Source of the DNA: Diplonema japonicum
Taxonomy: Eukaryota > Euglenozoa > Diplonemea > Diplonemida > Diplonemidae
NCBI GenBank assembly: GCA_964019335.1
Contig: OZ025672.1
Location: forward strand, 496,001-560,000
Length of the DNA stretch: 64,000 bases
Direction: 5' to 3'
The notes under the pieces were generated by a model, which saw only the letters and a list, made by a program, of their open reading frames with translations, did not search any database and was not told where the DNA came from. Made by a program: the position numbers and the translations under genes. This document shows, in pieces, positions 42,050 through 50,910 of the stretch. The stretch's first letter is position 1. Each line of letters opens with the position of its first letter.

Positions 42050-44665
42050 TCAGAGAACTTGTTCTTGCCTTGTCGAAAACCCAGGCAGCGGTGGTGAGGT
42101 TTTATAAGCCGGAGGTGAGTCCTTGCTCTGGTTCGTTGGGCTGCTGATACACGTTGCTGCCCGCCGTCTAGGAGAGCTCGAAGAGGAATAAGTAGGTGAT
42201 GAATTTTCTGCTGCAAGAGTAGATACAGTAAGATGAGAGTAAGTATGGCTCGCCTTATTAGTGGGTGTCTGTAAAGGGAACCCTCTCAAGCCTTTCGGTG
42301 AAGAGGAGTCGGTTACAGTCCGAGTTCGCGGACGTCTAGGGGAGGCCGTAGGCAGTAACCTGTTGACAACCCTCCCCCCTGGCGAGCTTCCCAACAAAAC
42401 TTCCTCTCGCATTTCATCGGTAAGTGGCGTAAGTATCATCTTCGTCCTAGCATGGATGTTAGGACTCTTTGGAGTCCCTGTGCTGTTGCTGGTGCTCATC
42501 GGCGATTTCGGGAAACCTCTTATATCCTCATCCGGGATGCAGAGATCGTCCCATTCCCATACAGTTTGGCACTCGCCGTCTGCCATCACCAGATACCTCC
42601 CGTTGCAGTTTAATACACACGCTTTACATAGTACCGCTGCAGCCAGTGGGAGGATCGCGTATAGATTCCACCCATTCCCGTCCATTTGAATTGCTTTGAT
42701 TTTATTGTTGAGTTTGAACGACATGCGCCGCTTCATCTGAGCCATGATCTTCACCTTTTCATTGAGTGTGCAGCCCCGCCCGAAGGATATCGCGTTGCTA
42801 ATATCAGCATCGTTGACCGAGATGATGGATCTGCTTCGGTCCCTTCCTGACGCAGAGAGCATGGGGCTTCCCAGCGATAGATCGGGTACCATGTCTGGTG
42901 GTGTTCTCCTGCCTGATGGTGTGCCCCCGATGACAGGGGTCAACGGTGCGCCGTTAGCGCGTACCCACATATTCCTGGCGACAGCTTCTAGGTCTATCCT
43001 GACTGCTGCTTCTTTTTCAAGGAGAGATTCCAATAGCGATTCAAGAAGATGATCAACAGGTTCGCCTCGATGGGACGTCTCCGTAAAGGTGGGGACGTCC
43101 TCCTTGATGGAGTTCACCATGTCACGTCTACAGTTCCCCCAGAAAGGCAACCTTCCGTAGACAAACACGTAGAGCGTGACACCAATGGCCCACACGTCTA
43201 CCGCCTTGCCTGAAATACCTTGCCGTGAGAGTTTCGAACACAGAGCCTCTGGAGGTTGGAATGCAGGTGTTCCTTCTGTGTCGTATAAATCGTCATCGTC
43301 ATCGACTATTGCAGACACCCCGAAGTCGGTTAGCTTCAAGTTCCCGTCGCGATCCAGGAGGAGGTTCTCCGGTTTAATGTCTCTATGTATGATGCCGTTC
43401 TTGTGGGAGTATCGCAGGCCTGAAACAAGGTCGCGGAAATATTTCCGCACGGTTAGCATGCTGAGGGGCTCGGACCCTTCCACGTTTCCGTCCTTGTCGA
43501 GCCTCATGGCGCACCCGCCTTCCGCATACTCCAGAACCATGTACATCTTGTTGGAGTCCTCGTCGTAGATCACTTCATAGAGCGACACGATGTTCTTGTG
43601 TCGTAGTTTCTTCAGGATGGCTACTTCTTGCTGCGCGAGGTGCAGCGCGTTTGCGTTCTTTTTCCGTATCTGCAGTTTATTCAGTATTTTGATAGCGTAG
43701 TTCGTGTCGGTGTCCACGTGCAGGGCGAGCTTGACCTTCCCGTAGGCACCCCTCCCTATCTCCTGCACCACCGTGTACTGGTTGATCCGCTTGTTTCCTT
43801 CTGCATCTGTTTTTTTCGTCACCTCGTTTGTTTCTGTCACCTCATGCTTCGGCTCCGCCGAGTCTTCATCATCAGACTCATCAACTGCGATGAGATCCTC
43901 GCAGAACGGTGGTGTCGATAGGTACTGGTGGTGCGCGGGAGGACTGCCCACAGGGAAGCCTCGCCGAGAGTTGCTCTTTGAAAAGGACATCCGGAAGTCC
44001 TCATCTGTCGGTGACAAGGCACGGGATCCGGGTGAGGTGTACTGGCTCCCTGTAGGAGAAAAGGGTTTGGACCCTTTGAATGAAACCTTTCTATCTCTTC
44101 TGTGCAGCGGTGAGGCGGCATCGTTCTTGCAAGTGGACCCGTGAGAGGACATCGAGGGGCTGCGGAGAACGCCTTTCTTTGTGAAATGAGGATTGCTGCA
44201 GCCAGCCGAAGGTATCGACACAGGTATAGCAGCAGTGCCCAGCGACGGTTGGGTTGTGAGAGAGGACATAGATGAGTGCGGCGAGATGAGCGGGTTGTCC
44301 TCGCTGGAGGACAGCTCGTAGCCTCGAGCTGCGTCAAGCACTTCTCTGTGCAGACCTATCTGGGGGGTCTTTCTTGTGACCTTGTACTGGTCCAAAGTAT
44401 TGATAACCTTGGCAAGCACCATCCACGGGTCCCCCTCGTCACCCCCTTCTTGAACATTCCGCCTGAACTCTTCAACGCATTCCTCGTTGGTCTTCTCTGC
44501 TGCAACACCACCGTCTTTATATCGCACCCACTCTGCTTGCAGCCTATCCCACCTACCATCCTCACTCACAGTCATCACCAGCTGCTTGCTGAACTCCTTC
44601 AGCATTCCACACACTGCGTTGTACCTCTGCCCTGCATCGGTACCTATCCGTTCGTCGGATTGCAT
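42050..44665 (-). CDS. Protein kinase of the CaMKK type
   Basis: 871 residues from the ATG at 44665. The N-terminal 290 residues are mostly disordered and Ser/Pro-rich with a short helical start. Kinase domain about residues 292-560: glycine loop EIGRGAYGKV (about 301), Lys in YAIKIL (about 323), catalytic HRDIKPEN (about 425), DFG (about 445), and GTPAFQPPEA, GKAVDVWAIGVTLYVFVYGRLPF. The last two segments are characteristic of CaMKK/SAK1-type upstream kinases that activate AMPK. A Gly/Asp-rich insertion lies before the catalytic loop (RLDKDGNVEG). The C-terminal 300 residues have an unassigned region with CNGRYLVMADGECQTVWEW and a Ser/Pro-rich tail. No calmodulin-binding site is evident. Single exon; a polypyrimidine tract and TTTAG lie 4 nt before the ATG. 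Confidence 0.9.
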   Translation of the reverse strand: MQSDERIGTDAGQRYNAVCGMLKEFSKQLVMTVSEDGRWDRLQAEWVRYKDGGVAAEKTNEECVEEFRRNVQEGGDEGDPWMVLAKVINTLDQYKVTRKTPQIGLHREVLDAARGYELSSSEDNPLISPHSSMSSLTTQPSLGTAAIPVSIPSAGCSNPHFTKKGVLRSPSMSSHGSTCKNDAASPLHRRDRKVSFKGSKPFSPTGSQYTSPGSRALSPTDEDFRMSFSKSNSRRGFPVGSPPAHHQYLSTPPFCEDLIAVDESDDEDSAEPKHEVTETNEVTKKTDAEGNKRINQYTVVQEIGRGAYGKVKLALHVDTDTNYAIKILNKLQIRKKNANALHLAQQEVAILKKLRHKNIVSLYEVIYDEDSNKMYMVLEYAEGGCAMRLDKDGNVEGSEPLSMLTVRKYFRDLVSGLRYSHKNGIIHRDIKPENLLLDRDGNLKLTDFGVSAIVDDDDDLYDTEGTPAFQPPEALCSKLSRQGISGKAVDVWAIGVTLYVFVYGRLPFWGNCRRDMVNSIKEDVPTFTETSHRGEPVDHLLESLLESLLEKEAAVRIDLEAVARNMWVRANGAPLTPVIGGTPSGRRTPPDMVPDLSLGSPMLSASGRDRSRSIISVNDADISNAISFGRGCTLNEKVKIMAQMKRRMSFKLNNKIKAIQMDGNGWNLYAILPLAAAVLCKACVLNCNGRYLVMADGECQTVWEWDDLCIPDEDIRGFPKSPMSTSNSTGTPKSPNIHARTKMILTPLTDEMREEVLLGSSPGGRVVNRLLPTASPRRPRTRTVTDSSSPKGLRGFPLQTPTNKASHTYSHLTVSTLAAENSSPTYSSSSSPRRRAATCISSPTNQSKDSPPAYKTSPPLPGFSTRQEQVL

Positions 44666-44669
44666 TCTC

Positions 44670-44712
44670 CTAAACACCTCAAAGGACGTGAAGGGAGGGA
44701 GGGAGGGAGGAG
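44670..44712 (-). promoter_or_regulatory. Probable trans-splice acceptor of the CaMKK-type gene
   Basis: On the minus strand, CCTCCCTCCCTCCCTTC and a further T-rich stretch end in GTTTAG, four nt before the ATG. This is the clearest polypyrimidine tract in the window. Confidence 0.65.
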
Positions 44713-44874
44713 GGTCGAGGGCTCCAGGGTTCGAGAGGTTATATAAAACACAATTGATGCGTCCGCACTGCGGCACCACACACCACCACCACGACGCCCC
44801 AGCCTACCTCTTACCCCCACCTGTGATGGTTGGAATAAAAAAAAAAAGAAATAAGTCGTTCATAATAATAAAAG

Positions 44875-45810
44875 CTAGAACTTGACCTTGCAAACAAACA
44901 CAGCCGTATCCAAGGTCTGCGCGATTGGTTGTTCTGATGGGCCGCTGCTGAGGTAGGGCGCCCTGTAGACCTTCTGAGGGTACAACCCCGCAGGCATCAA
45001 AAGATCCTTTGCTACTGCCTCGGCGGAACCTTCAAAGGTATTGTCCCCTTCCAGCTGCAAACCAGTGAGCGTGAGGTTCTGCAAGAAATCCAAATGGTGG
45101 TAGGGAAGAGGGACTGAGATAATGACGGTGGTTCCTGTCTGGAGCTTCAAACGGAGGTTGTTCAGAAGCTGCGTCGGACTGCTGCATCTGTCTATTGTGT
45201 TAAGGCACATAACGCAGGCAACTTCGGGCATGGTGTCGGGGAGATCAACCTCATTGGTATGGTACGCTGCGTAGCCCTGTTGCTTCAGCTTCCGGCAAAG
45301 GCGGGAGGTGACTTCACAGCAGTGGATGTCGGTAAAGTGTTCTTTGTAGTAAGCTACGAGGTCACCTTTACCAGCACCCACATCGAGCACTACACCGCCT
45401 TTGCAGGGATCTGGTATAACCTCGCTCCATTGCAAGGGGGACAAAAGGTATAAGAAAGGGATGTCGAGAAGGACTTGTGAATCATAGAAATACATCCGCC
45501 GCTTGCGTTTGTAGAGGAAATTCAACACACGTTGCTTAAAGTTTGGCACTGGGTCTGCCATGCACTCTGTCACCCACCTCATCAGGTCGGTATCGGGCGT
45601 GTCAGGGCCGTCTACTGCGATGTTTTTCAGCACATTCAACCGCTCCCTGACGAATTTATTTCTAAACACCCACTGTTGCGCCCCCTTACTCCACACATCG
45701 TACTCCGATGGTAACCGCTTCCCCACCCCCGCAAACCTCAACTCGTCCTGTGTTGCCACCCTTGCATATGCCAGACCTGCATCTTTCCATATTGGTATAC
45801 ACCTCTTCAT
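44875..45810 (-). CDS. METTL9: METTL9-like SAM-dependent methyltransferase
   Basis: 311 residues from the ATG at 45810, which sits in a GCCACCATGA context. The SAM-binding motif I reads GVVLDVGAGKGDLV (near residue 140-155), followed by CLNTIDRCSSPTQLL and a C-terminal APYLSS ... DTAVFVCK; the last three match the METTL9/DREV family as I know it. METTL9 methylates histidine (N-pros position) in His-X-His motifs of target proteins. The N-terminal 90 residues are helical with no clear signal peptide. Lies 209 nt upstream of the kinase start and 344 nt below the next stop. Single exon. Confidence 0.85.
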   Translation of the reverse strand: MKRCIPIWKDAGLAYARVATQDELRFAGVGKRLPSEYDVWSKGAQQWVFRNKFVRERLNVLKNIAVDGPDTPDTDLMRWVTECMADPVPNFKQRVLNFLYKRKRRMYFYDSQVLLDIPFLYLLSPLQWSEVIPDPCKGGVVLDVGAGKGDLVAYYKEHFTDIHCCEVTSRLCRKLKQQGYAAYHTNEVDLPDTMPEVACVMCLNTIDRCSSPTQLLNNLRLKLQTGTTVIISVPLPYHHLDFLQNLTLTGLQLEGDNTFEGSAEAVAKDLLMPAGLYPQKVYRAPYLSSGPSEQPIAQTLDTAVFVCKVKF

Positions 45811-46154
45811 GGTGGCTTCCCTTCCTTTTTTTCTATTCCCCCCTCCTCTCCCGCCTTTTTTTTGAATTGGGGTGGATTAAGAAACGTAATGAACACCAGA
45901 ATGGGGGGGGGGTAATAAAAACAACAAGAGATGGAAGAGAGGCGGATGGTACAAGTAAAGAAGAAACAAATATAAATGGGGAAAAGGAGATAAATGGGGG
46001 AGGGGGGAGAAAGACATGACGGCTCTACAATCAATAAGACTCTGCTTCATGTACAACAGTTAAGGAAACAAAAAAAAGGAAGTACAAAAAAAGGGGATGG
46101 AGTGGGAGGGGGGTGAGAAAAAAAAAGAGCGCAAAGAGTGTTCCCTTTCAAAAG
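45811..46154. other. Short spacer, G- and A-rich
   Basis: Purine-rich on the plus strand (G runs at 45903-45911 and 45998-46008). It contains the 3' UTR of the gene above and the unresolved acceptor of the METTL9-like gene. No gene. Confidence 0.6.
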
Positions 46155-47411
46155 CTAATACACAGGACGGGAAGGCGTAATAGGCGGGGACATTATGACC
46201 TGGTTGGTGTTATGTAATTGTAGTTGGGTCCATACCCCTTGCTTCCTGGTGCTTGCTTTAGGGGACGACATGAAGGACATGACCGAAGCTTGGTTGGCAA
46301 GGGGCGATGCCATGCCAGCAGGGTGCTGCCCTGGGCTTTGGAAGGCTTTGTTGAGCTCCCTGTGTGCATTTGTACAGTTCATCAAGACATACTTGTTGTA
46401 AGCATCCCAAAAGTAAGCTTTAGTGTCTGTCATGGGAGGGTAGGTGGGAGTGGGAATTGCGGGCAGAGCTGTCGGTATGACAGTCACCGGAGACGGCACG
46501 GAGAGGGGTTGCATGACCCCCGCAGGAGGTACTGTAGGGGCAGGGACATTGAGGGGGGCTGGGATAGGTCCTGGCTTCAGAAGGTCGTCGATGGCTTTCC
46601 GCAGCTCATCGCGCTTCTGCTCCTTGTCGGCAGACTGCGAAGAGGCGGGTTGTCCCACAGCCGGTTTCGACTTCTCCCTCTCAAACACCTCATCATCCAC
46701 TGTCGACACTTCGTCAAGGGGACCCCCTTTGGCTAGCAGGTACTTCTCCACCTCCTGCCTCCTCTGCAGACCTTGCAGTGTCGTCTCTAAACCAGGCACC
46801 TCATCATCCTTCGGTGGTTGGATAGATTGCTGCATTTGTTGCTTCTGCTGCTGTGGGTGTGACATCTGTACGGCCTGCTGAGAATGTGGCTGGGCGGCCT
46901 GTTGAGGTGGCTGAGAAGGCTGCTGCGGAAGAGTGTCCTGAGCTCCATAAAGTTTGGAGTTCAGAAGCTCGATCTGCTTTTTAAGATACTGGTTTTCCTC
47001 GTGCAGTTTCCCTTCGTTTTTGCTCTCGTGTCTTTCGAACTTGCCACTGGTCGCTCCAACCCCAGGCCTGCTAGCCATGCTCTCCCACGAAGCTAGCGCA
47101 TCTTTCTCCTCTTCGCTGAGGCCTTTCAAGTGCGCTGCAACTTGATTTACCAATATCTGTGGCACATCACCAGTTCCTTCTGCCTGCATTTGACGCGCTG
47201 CAGCAGGTGCAGAGGCATGGGCAGCAGGTGCAGAGACAGGTGCAGCAGGTGCATCATCGTCCGTCACCAGCTCTTGTCGCAGGATAGCTTCCGCAGCTAA
47301 CTTACTGTTCGAAAATCCTGCTGCCTGGACACCCTTTTTGTATTTCTTCACAAGGTAAGCAGCCATCTGCTTAGCTTCATCGAAATTTCTCACTCCCGCA
47401 AACTGACTCAT
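46155..47411 (-). CDS. Coiled-coil protein, Pro/Gln-rich, unknown function
   Basis: 418 residues from the ATG at 47411. A helical N-terminus (NFDEAKQMAAYLVKKYKK) is followed by an Ala/Pro linker, a short coiled coil (ENQYLKKQIELLNSKLYG, about residues 145-165), a Gln-rich stretch, a charged helix with REKS/KEQKRDELRKAIDDLL, and a Pro-rich C-terminus. An acceptor (CAAGCACACACAG) ends at 47423-47424, 11 nt before this ATG, so the upstream ATG at 47471 is unlikely. The stop of the neighbouring coiled-coil gene is only 90 nt upstream, which leaves no room for a promoter. No family recognised. Confidence 0.75.
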   Translation of the reverse strand: MSQFAGVRNFDEAKQMAAYLVKKYKKGVQAAGFSNSKLAAEAILRQELVTDDDAPAAPVSAPAAHASAPAAARQMQAEGTGDVPQILVNQVAAHLKGLSEEEKDALASWESMASRPGVGATSGKFERHESKNEGKLHEENQYLKKQIELLNSKLYGAQDTLPQQPSQPPQQAAQPHSQQAVQMSHPQQQKQQMQQSIQPPKDDEVPGLETTLQGLQRRQEVEKYLLAKGGPLDEVSTVDDEVFEREKSKPAVGQPASSQSADKEQKRDELRKAIDDLLKPGPIPAPLNVPAPTVPPAGVMQPLSVPSPVTVIPTALPAIPTPTYPPMTDTKAYFWDAYNKYVLMNCTNAHRELNKAFQSPGQHPAGMASPLANQASVMSFMSSPKASTRKQGVWTQLQLHNTNQVIMSPPITPSRPVY

Positions 47412-47501
47412 GTTCACGCCACCTGTGTGTGCTTGCTGTGAGGTACAGAGACAACTATCAACAGGGTACAATAATACAGCAAGACATCTACAGCATACAG
47501 G

Positions 47502-49785
47502 TCACACGCGAGCCTCTGATGCGGGTCTTGAAGGGGAGATCAAGACAGTGTCAGAGGGCGGTTCCAGCAGGTTTGTTCCCAAGTCCTTGTGCATAGGAAT
47601 GGGAATTGGAGCAGGGATGGGGATGGGGATGGGGACGGGGGCGGGGGCGGGAATGGGGACGGGGATAGGGATGGGAACCAATGCGTTCATTACAGGAGGT
47701 GACTCTAAGACTTTGATAGTCGGGATGGGTGGGGACATGGCGGGACGTGGGGGCGACCCTACTGGCGTTGGGATGGCGCTCCTGGGTTGGTATTAACAAT
47801 GCTCGCGTTGCTGAACATACCCTACTTCTGACAGAGCGGTAACCCTGCTGAATGCATCGTCAAGGCGGCTGACGAGAGACTTCCTCTGATCTGCGAGGAT
47901 TACAGACTCCCTGACTTCTGCAAGGCACTCCTGTTTGTTTTTGTCAAGTAAGCTGTCTGCAACTTACCTTATACAGCTGCTCAGTAGCAAGGTTATCTGC
48001 CTTGGCCTCACTAAGGGCCTTGGCTTGATTTTCTATTTCCTGTTCAAAAGCGGTGCTGACCTGTGTGAGATGTCGTATCTCTTCGTTCGAAGCCTCGAGC
48101 AACGGGGCGTACTGCTCTGTTACCTCTGCTCGTATCTTTTTCTTGAGGTCCTCCACGGTGCGTTTGCCGTACGAGGAGCTTAGTTCTGTGTTCAGCCTGT
48201 TGTTCTGCGCATTGCAAAGTTCCATTTGCCCGCGCAGGATCTGCACCTCGGACTCGTAGTACTCACGCAGGTTTTTCACTTCGGCGAACTCCTTTTGGAA
48301 GTTCTTGTTGATCTCGTTCTTGGTGGCCAGCTCCGCAATGGCTATTTTCTCTTCCATGATCTGCTGCATGGCATCCACTTTTGCGTCCATCTCTCGCTGC
48401 AGCTCTGTGTTCAGCACTGCCATGTCCTTGATCCGCTGCTCGAGTGTTTGTTTTTCCGCCACGAACGCCTCATCGCACTCTCGCCGTGTCTCCTCAACCA
48501 GCCTCTCCACCATCACCACCTCATTGTTATTTCTCTCGTTGATAAGCGCCACGTTTTCGTTCAGCAGGGATCCCAAGGTCGCTGAGAACTCCTCACGCAG
48601 CAATCCCACTGCCTCCTCCTTTGCCTCCCCGATGTAGATGGTGTCTCTTATCACATCGATCTCTTGCTGCATGTCCAAGTTCTTCACGGGGCCGGACGGC
48701 TTTACAGCTTGCGTGGATGGGTGCTGTGCACCGCTCTGTGCCTTTCCTTGGAAGATCCTCAGCTGCAGGGTAACCCAGTAGCACTCAGTGGTTGTGAGAT
48801 GTTTCCCGAAATGCTCCAGCAGCGTCTCCAGCGTCTCCTCCGAGACAAGACGCAGCTCGGACTCTTTAAACTCGTTTGAAGCTGACTTCGCAAACTTCTT
48901 CCACGCCATCATGACAGGCGGCAGGGAGGTAAGCGGCGTGCTTTGCTGTGCAGGGCCGCTTGAGGCCTTTGGGGCACAGGGAAGGGCCATGGCTTCCATG
49001 CACCAAAGAACCTTCTTGGAAAGGTACCTCAAGAGGGACAGGTGCGTGCCTAGCACGTGCAGACGGTGTGCGTCAATCGACGAGATCTCACTTGTGCGCA
49101 GCATTTTGTAAAGGTGTGGCTTCTTGTCGAACATACCCTGCTTGCCTAGGAGTTCGACTGGTAGGATAGGGAGGGGCGTCATGAGGACATCGTCGTGCTC
49201 GTGCTGAACATGCTTCGCGAGGTCTTTGACACGGTTGAGGAGGTCGTTCATGTCCTCGGCGGTGAAGCGGAGCGACGCTGTGCGTGTGTGTGGAGTGTTG
49301 ACGGACCTCCCGCCTCTACGGGGTGCCGTCTTGCCTTCGGTACCGCCGGCCGACTGCGCGTAGCGTATGGCGTTCTTGACATCTTCTTTCGCAAGAAGTA
49401 CCTCGTGCTGCATGACCCAGCGGCGATGGACTTCTGTCTGCCGCTCGCTAAGGGGCCGTTTGTGGTGCACTTTATACACTTCCCACATCTCTTTGTTGTG
49501 GTACTCCTGTTCTTCGATTTCTGCTCGTGAAGAGGCACCCGCCTTGGCAGGGAAGGGAAGGGGGTACACGTCTGCAGGGTATTCGCCGTCGTCGACCCCG
49601 CTGATGATACTGTCGTACGCACGTCGTGCCTTCTTCTCTTGTGGCAGCTTTTTGTCCGTTGCCTCGGTGTCCTTCCTGAACTCTTCTAGCAGCTTTCGTT
49701 TGCAGGTTTCATATTCATCAGCTTCGATCAGCCCGCCCCTCAGCGAGGCCATCAGGCTGCCGAGTTGCTCATGGAGGAGCACCAT
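47502..49785 (-). CDS. Long coiled-coil protein with a Pro-Ile/Pro-Val repeat tail
   Basis: Three exons give 735 residues: 47968-49785, 47821-47930 and 47502-47781. Introns at 47931-47967 (GTAAGT to ACAG) and 47782-47820 (GTATGT to CCCAG) are inferred from splice signals and frame continuity. The first exon alone would add only SCRQLT before a stop. The N-terminal half is mixed; residues about 370-640 form a continuous coiled coil (for example QEIDVIRDTI, ELQREMDAKVDAMQQIMEEK). The last exon has about 14 dipeptides of Pro with Ile, Val or Ala. The second intron is less certain: without it the protein ends at 47789. Cytoskeletal or flagellar structural role is only a guess. Confidence 0.7.
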
Positions 49786-50717
49786 CACACCTGCTTTATA
49801 AATATTTTAATTACGGATGGCAAAAAAGAAAGAAGAAGAAGTAAAAGTAGAAAAAAAAAGAAGAAGAAGAAAAAAAAAAGAAGAAAAAAAAAAAAACCAA
49901 ATAGAAGAAAACCGAAACAGTGCATAATAAACGAGGGAAGAAGAAGGGGGAAATTTTTAATAAAGTGGTCATCGCCTCGCCTTCTTCTCCTTTCCCTTTC
50001 CCCCCCCCCCCTCCCTTTTTTTCCCTATACTATACATAATGCAAGGATTCACCGAACGTAAAAATAAAAAAGGAAAGGAGGGGAGAGAGGGGAAAGGGAA
50101 CAGCCCGCACAAACAGCAAACAGTGTCTATTATTATTTTCGTTTTTTTTTATTTTATTTTACTTTTTGCTCCTGGAGCCTAAACATCCATAGCTGCACGC
50201 AAGGATTTGTCTACCTTTCATGCAATGGGTGCTGGTAGAGTAGCAGCAGGAATGAAATGACAATAACGGGCGAAGGCGTGTAGACCAGAAGAACAAAGGG
50301 GGAAATGAAAAGTACCCCCCCCCCCCCCCACTCTTTTCATTTCACAATAGGAACGAGGGGGCGGGGGTGGGAGAGGAAGGATAATATTACCACAAAAGGG
50401 AGAAAAAAAAAAGAAGAAAAAAAGTACCCCTCCTAATGAAAGAACGAAAGGTGGGGAAGAAAAAAAAAGAGTTTATGAAATCTTTTTTCCCGCTTATGGT
50501 GTGGTCCATCCTCGATAAAAAGAAAATGAGTAAACCTCTGAACAGGCAACGCTTTTTTTTTTTTTTTCCTTTCATTCTCAAATCCAGTGTTCGTGATATG
50601 CATGGTTGCACAAAGGCAAACTGTGGATTTCTGGCCAAAAAAATAACCTAGACCTAGACGTATCAAATAAAGTAAAATAACACGTCAAGCGTTGTGCGTA
50701 GAGCAAACTGTTGAGGG

Positions 50718-50758
<41 letters not shown>

Positions 50759-50910
50759 TCTGTCGCCTGTTCAGAGGTCTCTTTAGAGAAAATTAATAAA
50801 ACAAAAAAAAATATTTTTTCCTTTTGCGTGTTCTTTTTCCTTTGCAGAAGAAAAAAAAAAAAAGTGAAGATACAGCTCTTGAAGTGGGAAAAAAAAAAAA
50901 AAAAAAAAAA
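49786..50910. other. Gene-free spacer
   Basis: GAA-rich microsatellite (49857-49895), C runs (49999-50012, 50316-50329), an A run of about 38 (50718-50756) and a moderately complex block at 50165-50290. The acceptor of the coiled-coil gene (AAGCAG, 49791-49792) is at the left end. No gene supported. Confidence 0.6.
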
